Made by a program: the position numbers and the translations under genes. Source: CBDCVO01 sp965223085 (lineage in GTDB: Bacteria > Pseudomonadota > Gammaproteobacteria > Ga0077536). From it: a stretch of 64,000 nucleotides of DNA. The stretch covers positions 4,402,001 to 4,466,000 of the forward strand of contig OZ244981.1 in assembly GCA_965223085.1 (NCBI GenBank). Direction: 5' to 3'. Positions 46,218 to 55,860 of the stretch are shown in pieces. The notes beneath the pieces are model-generated. The model was given only the letters and a program-made list of their open reading frames with translations. It made no database searches and was not told where the DNA came from. Every line of letters starts with the position of its first letter. Position 1 is the stretch's first letter.

Positions 46218-47648
46218 ATGAAGCTACCGGAAGGACTCATTGCTGTCGTTAAGCGCGATTGCCCGACCTGCGCGTTAGTCGAACCGGTGCTGCAAGAACT
46301 CGAACGCCGTAGTGGCGAGCTCACCGTCTACGTGCAAGATGATCCCAGCTTTCCACGTGTTCAAACAGTGATCGATGACCGCGAGCTCGGGCATTCTTAT
46401 CACCTCAAGATCGAAGTCGTGCCGACTTTGATCCGCGTTCACGAGGGCCGCGAACAAGCACGCGTCGTCGGTTGGGAACGTGGGGAATGGCGACGACTCA
46501 CCAACCTCGACAGCCTCGGCGCGGGGCTCCCCGACTACCGACCGGGCTGTGCTTCGCTATCTATCGAGCCGGGTATCGCGGAGCAACTCGCGGTGCGCTT
46601 CGACGCGGTATCGTTTTCGGCACGGCAAATTGCCTTAGGCCCCAGCGAGGATCCCATTGAAACTGCATTCGAACGCGGCTGGAGCGATGGTTTGCCCGTG
46701 GTACCGCCGACCGAAGTGCGAGTCTATCGGATGCTGCAGGGAAGCGCGCGCGAACCCCGCGAGGTGCTCGGCGACATGCCGCCGAATTTGGTACCGTGCA
46801 CCGTTGAAAAAGTCGCCATCAACGCCGTAATGGCCGGCTGCAAGCCAGCGTATTTTCCGCTCGTACTTGCGGCGATCGAAGCGGCGCTCGATCCCGCGTT
46901 TTGCCTGCACGGCTTGCTGGCGACGACGTGGTTCTCCGCACCTATGGCAATCGTGAACGGACCGGTACGGCGTGCCATCGGCATGAACTGGGAAGGCAAT
47001 GTATTAGGGCAAGGGTGCCGCGCCAATGCCACGATTGGGCGCGCACTGCAACTGACGATAAGCAACGTTGGCGGCGGAAAACCGCGTGACGCCGATCAAT
47101 CGACATTTGGGACACCCGCAAAATACACCTGCTGCTTTGCGGAAGACGACGATACGCCGTGGACAACACTAGGGGAAGATCGTGGTGTGCCTAAATCACG
47201 CTCCTGCGTGAGCCTATTTAGCGCTGACGGTCCATTGGGTTGCGTCGATCAAACTTCGCGAGAACCTGAGAACCTGATCGCATCGCTGGCGGGATCCCTA
47301 CGCGCCGTTAACCATGTCAACATGGCGAACGCGGCGGATGTCGTGATCCTGATCGGCCCCGAGCACGGTAATGTTTTCGACCGTGCGGGTTGGAGCAAAG
47401 CGGACGCGACCGAGGCTTTGCACACCGCTACCCGTATTAAAGGCCGCGACCTCGGCATGGGCACCGACAGCGCTACCGGCCGAGCGCCACATCGTAACGC
47501 CGACGGCACGGTCGCAAAATTTCGTCCCGGTGGTATTCACTTAGTCCGCGCGGGCGGACAAGCGGGCCTATTCTCCGCTATCATGCCCGGGTGGTTAATG
47601 AAAGGATCGCTAGGCACTGATCCCGTAACGAAGGAGCTCACTTCATGA
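46218..47648 (+). CDS. Thioredoxin-fold protein fused to a large conserved domain, partner of the UGSC selenoprotein
   Basis: 476 residues. The N-terminal 90 residues form a thioredoxin-like domain with VVKRDCPTCALVEPVL (CPTC, Cys at about 15 and 18) and cis-Pro IEVVPTLIRVHEG. The remaining 340 residues are a conserved domain I know only as an uncharacterised partner of UGSC-type proteins: WSDGLPVVPPTE, INAVMAGCKPAYFPLVLAA, VNGPVRRAIGMNWEGN and GQGCRANATIGRALQL are its marks, with conserved Cys and Gly. Its stop overlaps the start of the selenoprotein gene (ATGA). The Trx part may reduce the selenenylsulfide of that protein; inference. Confidence 0.75.
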   Translation: MKLPEGLIAVVKRDCPTCALVEPVLQELERRSGELTVYVQDDPSFPRVQTVIDDRELGHSYHLKIEVVPTLIRVHEGREQARVVGWERGEWRRLTNLDSLGAGLPDYRPGCASLSIEPGIAEQLAVRFDAVSFSARQIALGPSEDPIETAFERGWSDGLPVVPPTEVRVYRMLQGSAREPREVLGDMPPNLVPCTVEKVAINAVMAGCKPAYFPLVLAAIEAALDPAFCLHGLLATTWFSAPMAIVNGPVRRAIGMNWEGNVLGQGCRANATIGRALQLTISNVGGGKPRDADQSTFGTPAKYTCCFAEDDDTPWTTLGEDRGVPKSRSCVSLFSADGPLGCVDQTSREPENLIASLAGSLRAVNHVNMANAADVVILIGPEHGNVFDRAGWSKADATEALHTATRIKGRDLGMGTDSATGRAPHRNADGTVAKFRPGGIHLVRAGGQAGLFSAIMPGWLMKGSLGTDPVTKELTS

Positions 47649-48169
47649 ACGATGTACTGCTCGATCCCACCGGCGAATTGACACCCGCGGAGCGTGGGCC
47701 ATTGTCTAAGCCAGCGTCTTTAGCGGGTCTGAAAATTGGCCTGCTCGACATATCGAAAGCACGCGGTGATGTGTTCTTGAATCGCATTGCAGATTTGTTC
47801 GATGCTCGAGGCATCGAAGTACGGCGCTTCAAGAAACCGACGTTTACTCGTCCCGCACCGTCTGACTTATTGCAACAAATCGCAACGGAGGTCGATGTCG
47901 TAATTGAAGGCTTGGCCGACTGAGGTTCCTGTACGTCGTGCAGTTTGCGGGACATAAAGGAACTCGACGAACGCGGTATTCCTGGCGGTTACATCGCATC
48001 TGCCGCTTTTGAGCGCGCCGCGCGCAGCCAAGGTGAAGCGCTGGGTTTTCATAGCGATCACGTGTTAGTGGATCACCCGATTCAAGATCGTACCGACGAG
48101 GAATTAGAGGCGCTCGCTGAGCGCGAGTTTGCACGCATCTACGCACTTGTCTGCACTGACGGTAATTAA
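47645..48169 (+). CDS. UGSC-family selenoprotein; in-frame TGA at 47921 read as selenocysteine
   Basis: One reading frame runs from ATG 47645 to TAA 48167-48169 (174 residues) and is broken only by TGA at 47921-47923, residue 93. Across it the sequence continues without a shift: VVIEGLAD-U-GSCTSC, then SLRDIKELDERGIPGGYIAS. The motif U-G-S-C is the signature of the UGSC (seleno)protein family, in which Sec or Cys precedes GSC. Sequence on both sides fits the family (e.g. FKKPTFTRPAPSDLLQQIA upstream; HVLVDHPIQDRTDEELEAL downstream). A small hairpin follows the TGA (47929-47943). The overlap with the Trx-fold partner places it as the fourth operon gene. Function is unknown; a redox role is likely. 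A standard caller truncates it at 93 codons. Confidence 0.85.
47929..47943 (+). promoter_or_regulatory. Candidate bacterial SECIS hairpin
   Basis: Five bases after the TGA, CTGTAC pairs with GTGCAG (six pairs, one G-T) around the loop GTC. Bacterial SECIS elements are short hairpins just 3' of the UGA with a G in the apical loop (GGUC in E. coli fdhF). Here the stem is short and the loop three bases, so the call is tentative. An alternative larger stem GTTCC (47925-47929) with GGAAC (about 47959-47963) is also possible. Confidence 0.45.
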
Positions 48170-48385
48170 ATGCAACCCGTGTCGCTCGGTGCGACTCCGT
48201 GCACTACCGCGCAGGGTGCGTGGACCATGGACCATAGCTAACGTCAATGATGCGAGCCTGATAGCGCTCGGTGAACACAACAAACTGCGCAATGGGTATG
48301 CCGTGGTGCAAAAATTTCAGCGCTAAGCAGCGCATCGATCCGCGCCCTGCGGCTGGGCAAAGCACGGCGCGGCAGGATCGCTAAA
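48170..48385. other. Spacer after the selenoprotein gene, no clear gene
   Basis: Short frames only. A 66-codon plus-strand frame ending at 48326 contains DASLIALGEHNKLRNGYAVV, which might be a decayed fragment, but no family is recognised. Confidence 0.4.
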
Positions 48386-49072
48386 GTGCTCGCACCTGGC
48401 ACTGTGTGTGCAGTGCTGCTGTGCTTACCATCTCGTGGCAATGCACCCCGGGGTGAGGACTATTTTCCGCTCACCTCTGAGCGACGCTGAGTCTATCACG
48501 TAGAACGAAGCACGATGGACGGCACCCGGGAGCTGCGGCATGTCGTCACCAACAGTGGGACGTTCAAGCTCGAAAGTCAGCGGGTCTATGGGCAGCGCAC
48601 ACTCGCGGGCACCGAAACCATCTATCAATTGAAAGCCGATGGTATTTATCGGATCGGTGTCCGAAGTACGACGAAATCCGCGGCCCCAGAACTCGTTCTC
48701 CCAGGTGAAATTCACGTTGGATTTAAGTGGCGAGGCCACAGCCCGACTTCAGTCTTGGAGACGTCCGGACAGCCATGGGATTCGACGTTTCGCGTGCAGA
48801 TGTGGGTGCCGATTGACTACGAAATCAGCACGCTAAATAGCACCGCGGAAACGCTCGCGGGGAAATACAATAACTGCGTGTTAGTCATAGGGGAGGGGAC
48901 ATCGACGAGCGTTGAGGCACCCATCCTGGGGCCACTGACGGTCACTGTGAAATCTCGCGCTTGGTATGCACCGAATACCGGGTTGGTGCGCCTCGAACGC
49001 ATAGAGGGTAGTAACGCAAACGCGCTCACGGCAGGTCGGGTGACGATGCAATTGGTAAGCACTTCACCCTAA
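48386..49072 (+). pseudogene. Secreted protein gene broken by one in-frame TGA (probable Trp to stop)
   Basis: From GTG 48386 (AGGATC upstream) the frame gives a signal peptide LAPGTVCAVLLCLPSRGNA, then DYFPLTSERR, a TGA at 48488 (codon 35), then VYHVERSTMDGTRELRHVV and on to TAA at 49070. Proteins with this layout usually read YFPL...RWVY, so the TGA stands where a Trp (TGG) is expected. A call beginning at the ATG 48515 would lose the signal peptide and lacks a ribosome site. I read it as a nonsense mutation or a base error; if the latter, it is a 228-residue exported beta-rich protein of unknown function. Confidence 0.6.
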
Positions 49073-49119
49073 CGAGCGTGAGGCGTGTCGTGCACGGTTA
49101 AAGCAATCCTAGACCGTCC

Positions 49120-52100
49120 TCAGCGGAGAGATGCCAATGACGAGGATTTATCTCCACCCGCTACGGAAGCGCGCATAGCATGTGAAGTGCCGTTACGACC
49201 CGCTTTCAGTCCACGCCCTTGCCCGGCCTCGATCAGCGTCTTTGCGTCCGCGACAAATTCAGCGATGCGACGCACTGTCATCGTGTAAACCGCCAGTTCT
49301 TGGTGCTTCGCTTGAAAAGCATTTTGCATGACTTTGTCCCAACGCTGTCGAAATGGGGTATCCGCGCTCAACAGTCCGCGCCCTTCCTGAGCGCAATGAT
49401 CTAGCGCCATCGCGTATGCGACCAAGGCGGCTTGGTGATTATTTAGATCATCGAGCAAAGCATCACGCTCGATCATCTGCCAAGGACCCCGAATTGGGAG
49501 CTCGGCGACGCCGCGAATGAGCCGTTCGAAGCCCAGTGATTCGCCGATTGTGACAAAAGTATCTGCCATCGTATCCAGGGATTGATCGGCCTCAGCGGCC
49601 ACTTTGGCTACCGGCAAGACGGCAACGAGTTGGGATGCCGCACCACAGCGCTGGGCGGTGTGCTCCGCCACACCCGCGGCAACCAACTCAGCAACCCGAG
49701 TAGACCAATCCGCTTGCGTTGCAACACCCATAATGCGTTGCGGATTGTCGACCACAAAGGTGCGAATTGAATCGGCGTGGGTTAACGCAAATAAGCCGAT
49801 ATTAGCGCGCGGTTTGCACCACCGTAGGAGCCAGCGCGTCGCCAAACGCCCAAGATTAGCGAGTTCAAGCAACATCTCAAATTTGTGCGCTTCCGCGCAC
49901 GGTGCAGCCACGACTTCGGCCCACGACTCGCGCAACAGAAACATATTCGCAGCCGCATCGTAAGCGGTCACGACATCGGCGGGTGCGTGTCCACCAACGC
50001 CCATTTGTTGATTCACAAACGTGATCCCTATGCGGTCGATCATGTCGTTGGTGATCTGAGTACAGACAATCTCGCGGGCTAAACGATGTTTACTTATTTC
50101 ATTTGTATAACGCTGTAGCAGCGTATTGGGGAAACTCGACGTCAAGGACTTATTTACCCACGTTCCGGTCAATTGTGGCTCGGCCAACAGCGCTTCCTTG
50201 AAGCGAATTTTTGCGTACGACAACAACACCGCCAACTCCGGACGCGTAAGTGCCTGTCCCCCAGCGACACGTTCGACCAATTCGTCTTCGTTGCCGAGCC
50301 CCACTTGACTACGGTCGAAGTCACCATCAGCTTCTAATGTAGCAATAAAGCGAATGTATTCGTCCGGTGATTGCGCGCAATGCCGCTGCGCCAAACTCAA
50401 CGCCTGTGCTTGGCGAAAATTGTTAGCCAGTACCAATTCTGCAACTTCAACAGCCATGTTCTCGAGCAATTCATTGCGCTCAGAAGTCGTTAGTCGTCCG
50501 ACCGCAACTTCCTCGTTCAAAAATATTTTGATATTGACTTCGTGGTCGGAGCAATCAACGCCACCAGAATTGTCGATGAAGTCGGTATTGATCGCACCAC
50601 CGTAGCTCGCGTATTCGATTCGCGCCGCCTGAGTAAAACCGAGGTTGCCGCCTTCACCGACCACCTTGCACCGTAATTCACCCGCGTCGACGCGCACCGC
50701 GTCATTGGCACGGTCGTGGGCGTCGCTATGGGTCTCGTGCGAAGCTTTCACATAAGTCCCAATGCCGCCGTTCCAGAGCAGATCGGCCGGCGCACGCAAC
50801 AGCGCACGGATCAACTCGTCGGGCGACATTTCGCCCTGCGTAACACCCAGCACGTCTTGCATCGGTGGCGTGATGCGTATCGCTTTTGCGGTGCGAGGGA
50901 AAACCCCGCCACCCACTGAAATGTGCTTGGGATTGTAGTCTAGCCAAGTCGATTTCGGGGTTTGAAACAAACGCTGCCGCTCGGCATAACTGCGCTCTGG
51001 GTCCGGCGTAGGATCGACAAAAATATGCAAGTGGTTAAAAGCCCCAACGAGTCTCACGGATCGCGACAACAACAGTCCATTGCCAAACACATCACCGGAC
51101 ATATCGCCGATGCCGACGGCCGTAACTGCATCGCTTTGCACATCGATCCCTTGCTCGGCGAAATGCCGTTGCACGGAAACCCACGCACCGCGTGCCGTAA
51201 TTCCCAGTTTTTTGTGGTCATAGCCGTGACTGCCGCCAGAAGCGAACGCGTCATCAAGCCAGAACGAATGACTCGCGGCGATTTCATTCGCGGTATCGGA
51301 AAACGTCGCCGTACCCTTGTCCGCCGCGACGACGAGATAAGGATCGTCGCCATCGTGGCGACACACGTTCAGCGGTGGTACCACTTTGCCAGCACTAATA
51401 TTATCGGTTACATCGAGTAACCCACGCACAAAGCGTTTATAGCCGTTCAGACCGGCCGCGAGACAGTCCTCGCGAACAACAAAATCACCCTTGATATAAA
51501 AGCAACCTTTGGCTCCAGTGGGGACAATTACGGCGTTTTTGACGACTTGGGCCTTCACCAGACCAAGTACTTCCGTGCGATAATCCTCGCCGCGGTCCGA
51601 CCATCGTAGACCGCCGCGCGCGATGCGTCCGTTACGCAGATGAACCCCTTCGACGTCCGCTGCATAGACAAACACCTCAAAAGCTGGTCGCGGTTCAGGT
51701 AAGTTTGCAATCGCCGCACTATCAAACTTCAACGCCAAATAGGTTTTTGGGTCGCCGGCACGTTCAGCTTGAAAATAGTTTGTTCTAAGCGTGGCCTCGA
51801 TCAGCTCGACATAGCGTCGCAGCACCCGGTCTTCATTCAACAATTGAACCGCTTCGAGCCGCTGCTGCAAGCGCTGCTTTATCGGCTCGGCGTCACCGGA
51901 ATCGTCCAATGCCGCGCGCGCCCGGAAATATGCGACGAGATCGGCAGCGATGGCGGCATGATTTATTAATGTCACACTAATAAAGCCTTGGCTAAAACCA
52001 AAACCAATCTGTTTCATGTAGCGTGCGTAGGCACGCAGAATCAAGATGCCGCGCCAATCCATCTGTGCGGCCAGCGTTAGTTTGTTAAATGAGTCGTTCT

Positions 52101-53979
52101 CTAAATCGCCGTTCCAAATACGCAGAAAAGTCTCTTCAAATATATCGTCGACCGCATCGAGATCTACGTTGTCGGTGTAATGTAGATGAAAGTCTTGAAT
52201 GAACGTGGTCGCACCGTTTGCTGTTTTCACTTCGTACGGCACTTCACCGATAACATCGAGGCCGAGATTTGTTAATACCGGCATGATTTGATAGAGCGAC
52301 AGCGATGTGCCGTTGTGAAACACTTTCAGATTAAGATGTTTGTGATCTAGGCCTCGCTGTCGGTACATGCGCATTACGATGCCCACACTCGCATCCATGC
52401 GTGCGATATGGTCGATATCGGCCAACGCATCTTGCACGTCGAATCTATCCCGATATGCGTTCGGAAACGCGGTGCGATATTCACGCGCACGCCGTAAACC
52501 GTCCAGCTCTCCCCGTTGGCGCACGAGCGCATCTTTCAAATCGAACTCCCAATCACGTGCAAGTTCGCAAATCTGTTGGTCCAGGACGTCGATGTCCCAT
52601 ACAGATTTTTGTTTCGGATCGACGCGCAATACGTACTGCGCCCGAACCAAGATGCTTTCGCTGAAATACGGAATAAAATCGCAATCATATGCGTGCAAAG
52701 CCGTAACTAGATGCGCTTGGATGCGCTCGGCCAACGACGCCCGGTATAGATCACGGGGAATATAAACCAAGGCGGTCACGAAGCCACCCGAACGATCGCG
52801 GCGTAACATGAGTTTTACGCGATGTTTTTCGTGTATGTGTGCGATTTGCATGATCTGTTCAAGCAACTCGTCTTCCAAGCCCTGGAACAACTCGGCGCGT
52901 GGGTGGGTCGCCAATACTTGCGCGACGAGCCGACCATCAAAACTTGTCGGTTCGAATCCGGTGCGCGTTAAAATCCGCGCGACTTTGCGCCGTAATACGG
53001 GGATCGTTTGCGGGTTATCCGAATATACGGGGCTCGTATAAAGCCCTAGGAACGTGCGTACACCGATAACGTTGCGTTGTTTATCCCAACGCTTAACGCC
53101 AATGAAATCCGGGTATGCTGAGCGGTGCACGCGAGAACGGGGCGCGGAACGCGAAAACGCCAACAGTTCAGGTGCCGCCAAAAATTCTAGTTGGCGCTCT
53201 GTCACGGTTCCGCGGGTACCGTCAAACATGATCGGACGCCGCTTCTCCAAACCGAGCGGAGGAGATGCGTCTTTGATCGCCTGAGGTGAGAACAAAAGGT
53301 CACGGTAACCGAGAAAGACAAAATGATTGGCGAGGAGCCATTCTAAAAACGCCGCGCTTTCGACCGCGACGTCGTCGCCGAGTGCGTTCAACTCGACGAT
53401 CAATTCCTGTACTCTCGCCGTCATGTGAGGAAAGTCCTCCACCATCGAGCGAACGTCGAGCAATACTTCCCGCAACGTTAACTCGAGGTCGTGCAGGCGG
53501 GATTCTGCGAGACGATCAATCTCCGCATAGATCAGCGTCTCAGCCTTAGTATCCGATTCGTCTCCAAACCCATAGAGTACATGCGCGTCGTTGCGCTGCG
53601 GATATAAGACTGCATTTTGCAAATGGTGGGTTGCTAAATTCTCTTGGACGATAGAAGTTAAAATCGAATCGGTAATAAACGGCATGTCCGGCGTGACGAT
53701 TTGCACGATGGTATGCGGACTGGTGAAGCCATCACGATCTTGCTGAGGATTGAGAATACGGATGCGTGGTTCTATGCCGTTATACGTGTGGAATAGCTGT
53801 GCACAGGCACGGGTCATCGCGGCGGCATCTTGCGGGTCGCGATCCTGCACGTCGGCGGCTGGTACGCGACGCCAAAATAGTTCTGCGAACCGCGTTTCCA
53901 CAGCGGTCTCGGCGGCGCTCGAGTCATCCGCCACCAGGGCGACGACGGCGTGAATAAATTCGTCGTCCGCGTACACCAC
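49120..53979 (-). CDS. gdhB: NAD-dependent glutamate dehydrogenase, large (about 180 kDa) type
   Basis: 1619 residues, the normal length. Oxidatively deaminates glutamate to 2-oxoglutarate. N-terminal regulatory ACT-like region has TPDMPFITDSILTSIVQENL; then RRPIMFDGTRGTVTERQL, VFHNGTSLSLYQIMPVLTNL, and the catalytic part NGRIARGGLRWSDRGEDYRT, EVLGLVKAQVVKNAVIVPTG with the catalytic Lys, and VGIGDMSGDVFGNGLLLS for NAD binding. The IDNSGGVDCSDHEVNIKIFL motif also fits. Cytosolic; usually controlled by allosteric amino acids. Transcribed alone, convergent with the broken secreted-protein gene. Confidence 0.97.
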   Translation of the reverse strand: MVYADDEFIHAVVALVADDSSAAETAVETRFAELFWRRVPAADVQDRDPQDAAAMTRACAQLFHTYNGIEPRIRILNPQQDRDGFTSPHTIVQIVTPDMPFITDSILTSIVQENLATHHLQNAVLYPQRNDAHVLYGFGDESDTKAETLIYAEIDRLAESRLHDLELTLREVLLDVRSMVEDFPHMTARVQELIVELNALGDDVAVESAAFLEWLLANHFVFLGYRDLLFSPQAIKDASPPLGLEKRRPIMFDGTRGTVTERQLEFLAAPELLAFSRSAPRSRVHRSAYPDFIGVKRWDKQRNVIGVRTFLGLYTSPVYSDNPQTIPVLRRKVARILTRTGFEPTSFDGRLVAQVLATHPRAELFQGLEDELLEQIMQIAHIHEKHRVKLMLRRDRSGGFVTALVYIPRDLYRASLAERIQAHLVTALHAYDCDFIPYFSESILVRAQYVLRVDPKQKSVWDIDVLDQQICELARDWEFDLKDALVRQRGELDGLRRAREYRTAFPNAYRDRFDVQDALADIDHIARMDASVGIVMRMYRQRGLDHKHLNLKVFHNGTSLSLYQIMPVLTNLGLDVIGEVPYEVKTANGATTFIQDFHLHYTDNVDLDAVDDIFEETFLRIWNGDLENDSFNKLTLAAQMDWRGILILRAYARYMKQIGFGFSQGFISVTLINHAAIAADLVAYFRARAALDDSGDAEPIKQRLQQRLEAVQLLNEDRVLRRYVELIEATLRTNYFQAERAGDPKTYLALKFDSAAIANLPEPRPAFEVFVYAADVEGVHLRNGRIARGGLRWSDRGEDYRTEVLGLVKAQVVKNAVIVPTGAKGCFYIKGDFVVREDCLAAGLNGYKRFVRGLLDVTDNISAGKVVPPLNVCRHDGDDPYLVVAADKGTATFSDTANEIAASHSFWLDDAFASGGSHGYDHKKLGITARGAWVSVQRHFAEQGIDVQSDAVTAVGIGDMSGDVFGNGLLLSRSVRLVGAFNHLHIFVDPTPDPERSYAERQRLFQTPKSTWLDYNPKHISVGGGVFPRTAKAIRITPPMQDVLGVTQGEMSPDELIRALLRAPADLLWNGGIGTYVKASHETHSDAHDRANDAVRVDAGELRCKVVGEGGNLGFTQAARIEYASYGGAINTDFIDNSGGVDCSDHEVNIKIFLNEEVAVGRLTTSERNELLENMAVEVAELVLANNFRQAQALSLAQRHCAQSPDEYIRFIATLEADGDFDRSQVGLGNEDELVERVAGGQALTRPELAVLLSYAKIRFKEALLAEPQLTGTWVNKSLTSSFPNTLLQRYTNEISKHRLAREIVCTQITNDMIDRIGITFVNQQMGVGGHAPADVVTAYDAAANMFLLRESWAEVVAAPCAEAHKFEMLLELANLGRLATRWLLRWCKPRANIGLFALTHADSIRTFVVDNPQRIMGVATQADWSTRVAELVAAGVAEHTAQRCGAASQLVAVLPVAKVAAEADQSLDTMADTFVTIGESLGFERLIRGVAELPIRGPWQMIERDALLDDLNNHQAALVAYAMALDHCAQEGRGLLSADTPFRQRWDKVMQNAFQAKHQELAVYTMTVRRIAEFVADAKTLIEAGQGRGLKAGRNGTSHAMRASVAGGDKSSSLASLR

Positions 53980-54092
53980 TAACCCGGATATTGCACGAGG
54001 CGCTTACCGCGCTTGTGCCGATAGTTTGAGAGCGGTAGTTTCATCTGCTGGCGATAATGTACACCTTATCCAAATGACATCGCACTGGTTCA

Positions 54093-55718
54093 CTACCGCG
54101 GCCCTGGCGAGTCAGAGCGATCCAATAAGACACCCGGATTTAGAATACCGTGCGGATCTAGCGTATTTTTTGCCGCAGCGAGCACGTTACCAAACAAATT
54201 AGGTCTTTGCGCATGCCAACCTTGAGCATGCATGCGGCCCACCGCGTGGTGGTGAGTGACCGTGCCGCCCGCATCGACGACCGCCTGCACGGCCTCCTCC
54301 TTAATCACTCGCCAAGCCACCTCTTCTCTACCGATCTCGACTGGCCCACTAAAGGAATAATAGGGCGCGGGCCCGTCCGGGTAAACGTGAGTGAACCGAC
54401 ACGACAACATGGTTTTATCGCCAAGCGTATCGCGGAGAACGCGCCCAACGCGCTCGCGTACCGCGGCATCGAATGCCGGCCACTGATCCCAAGTGATCGC
54501 AGTTTCGAACGTGTCCCACAAGAGTCCCAAACCTATCATCGCACCACCATTCACGCCGATGAAAGCGTTGCGCCACGCACCCACAGCACCTTCGCGACCC
54601 GTTGGTGTACCGCTACCGTCATCGATCAAAATCGTGTCGTCGTCGATGATGCCACCAAACTCGCGTGCCACCGCTACGGCTTCGTTGATATTGCTACGCT
54701 GAGAAATATCGGACGATTCGAAGCCCACGATTAATATCGATTGTTCACCGTTCATGCCGGCATTGTTGGCGGCTTCCAGTGGATCGAGTATGCGTAAATT
54801 AGCCGGCCACTGTTTCAATTGCACCAGGTGCCGTACGGCCGTCGTCCCGGCTTCCCAGGTCGGGAAAGCAATGCCCGCAGTAGCGCGGAAGCTGGGTCGT
54901 TTTTGCAAGCGTAACCAGGCAGAACTTATCAGACCGAGGATCCCCTCTGAGCCGATCACAAGCCGATCCGGGCTGGGCCCGGCGCCGCTACCGGGCAAGC
55001 GCCGCGATTCAAACCAACCCGTTGGCGTTAACATCCGCGTCGCTTCGACAAAATCATCGATGTGGGTGTGGTTCGTCGCGTAGTGGCCGCCGGCGCGGGT
55101 TGCGATCCAACCGCCGACGGTCGACCAAGGGAATGATTGCGGAAAGTGTCGCAGCGTCAGGCCGTGAGGTTTTAGTTCTCTTTCGAGATCGGGTCCCAAA
55201 ATACCGGCCTGAAAATGACCCGCGCGTGATATGGGATCGATTTCAATTACTTGATTTAGATGATCCAAATCGATCGTAACAGCGGCTTCACAGGTCGCCG
55301 GCACATTGAGACCCCAAACAACCGATGAGCCACCACCGAACGGGATCGCCACATGCCCGCGTGAATCGCACCACGCTAAGGTCGCTTCCAATTCGTCTTC
55401 GCTGCGTGGATGCGCGACCGCATCCGGCGGGTGGTCGAAGTGGCCGCGCAAACCCGCCAGTAACTCTAGCGGGTGCCCGCCGTATGTATGCGTGGCGCGG
55501 TCTATATGGTCTTGATTGACCCACGGCAAATTGCTGGGGACTTCGATCCGCGGCGGCCTGAGCGCCGCCTCCGCCAACGGCACGACCACCGGCGGCCGTA
55601 CTTCGCAACCGAGCCGTGCCGCGACTTTTGTGGCGTGGGCGGCCCGCTCGTCATCGCTGGGCTCGTCAGATTCATAACCCCAGGTCCAATAACTTCGTCG
55701 TTCAGTGCGTACGCCCAC
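54093..55718 (-). CDS. FAD-binding oxidase, alkyldihydroxyacetonephosphate synthase-like
   Basis: 541 residues from GTG 55718 behind GGGAGGGG. PCMH/VAO-type flavoenzyme: VAIPFGGGSSVVWGLNVPA is the FAD-binding loop, and FPQSFPWSTVGGWIATRAGG and SEGILGLISSAWLRLQKRP follow as in AGPS-type enzymes, and the C-terminus has THHHAVGRMHAQGWHAQRP and LDPHGILNPGVLL. The His cluster HHHAVG is conserved in alkyl-DHAP synthases. It probably oxidises a hydroxy acid or catalyses an ether-lipid step; bacterial members are mostly uncharacterised. Confidence 0.88.
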   Translation of the reverse strand: MGVRTERRSYWTWGYESDEPSDDERAAHATKVAARLGCEVRPPVVVPLAEAALRPPRIEVPSNLPWVNQDHIDRATHTYGGHPLELLAGLRGHFDHPPDAVAHPRSEDELEATLAWCDSRGHVAIPFGGGSSVVWGLNVPATCEAAVTIDLDHLNQVIEIDPISRAGHFQAGILGPDLERELKPHGLTLRHFPQSFPWSTVGGWIATRAGGHYATNHTHIDDFVEATRMLTPTGWFESRRLPGSGAGPSPDRLVIGSEGILGLISSAWLRLQKRPSFRATAGIAFPTWEAGTTAVRHLVQLKQWPANLRILDPLEAANNAGMNGEQSILIVGFESSDISQRSNINEAVAVAREFGGIIDDDTILIDDGSGTPTGREGAVGAWRNAFIGVNGGAMIGLGLLWDTFETAITWDQWPAFDAAVRERVGRVLRDTLGDKTMLSCRFTHVYPDGPAPYYSFSGPVEIGREEVAWRVIKEEAVQAVVDAGGTVTHHHAVGRMHAQGWHAQRPNLFGNVLAAAKNTLDPHGILNPGVLLDRSDSPGPR

Positions 55719-55860
55719 AGATTTCCCCTCCCGTGATTATTCGATATCGCGCTTGCGCACCAGCATCCACGATTTAGTGGTCGTGCTCAAGCAAATTCGC
55801 GCGCGGCCCCCGACCCGTCGTTCGACGGTCCCTGCCGTACTAGCAGTACAATGCGGCTCG

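Noticed and set aside
48488..48490. Selenocysteine at the second in-frame TGA
   Set aside because: The flanking residues fit a Trp position (RWVY) and no GSC-type motif or following hairpin is present.
52940..52960. tRNA-like GGTTCGAATCC
   Set aside because: It lies in frame inside the glutamate dehydrogenase gene and no acceptor stem or anticodon arm surrounds it.
53766..53957. Short plus-strand frames over the start of gdhB
   Set aside because: Antisense shadows of a long, well supported gene.
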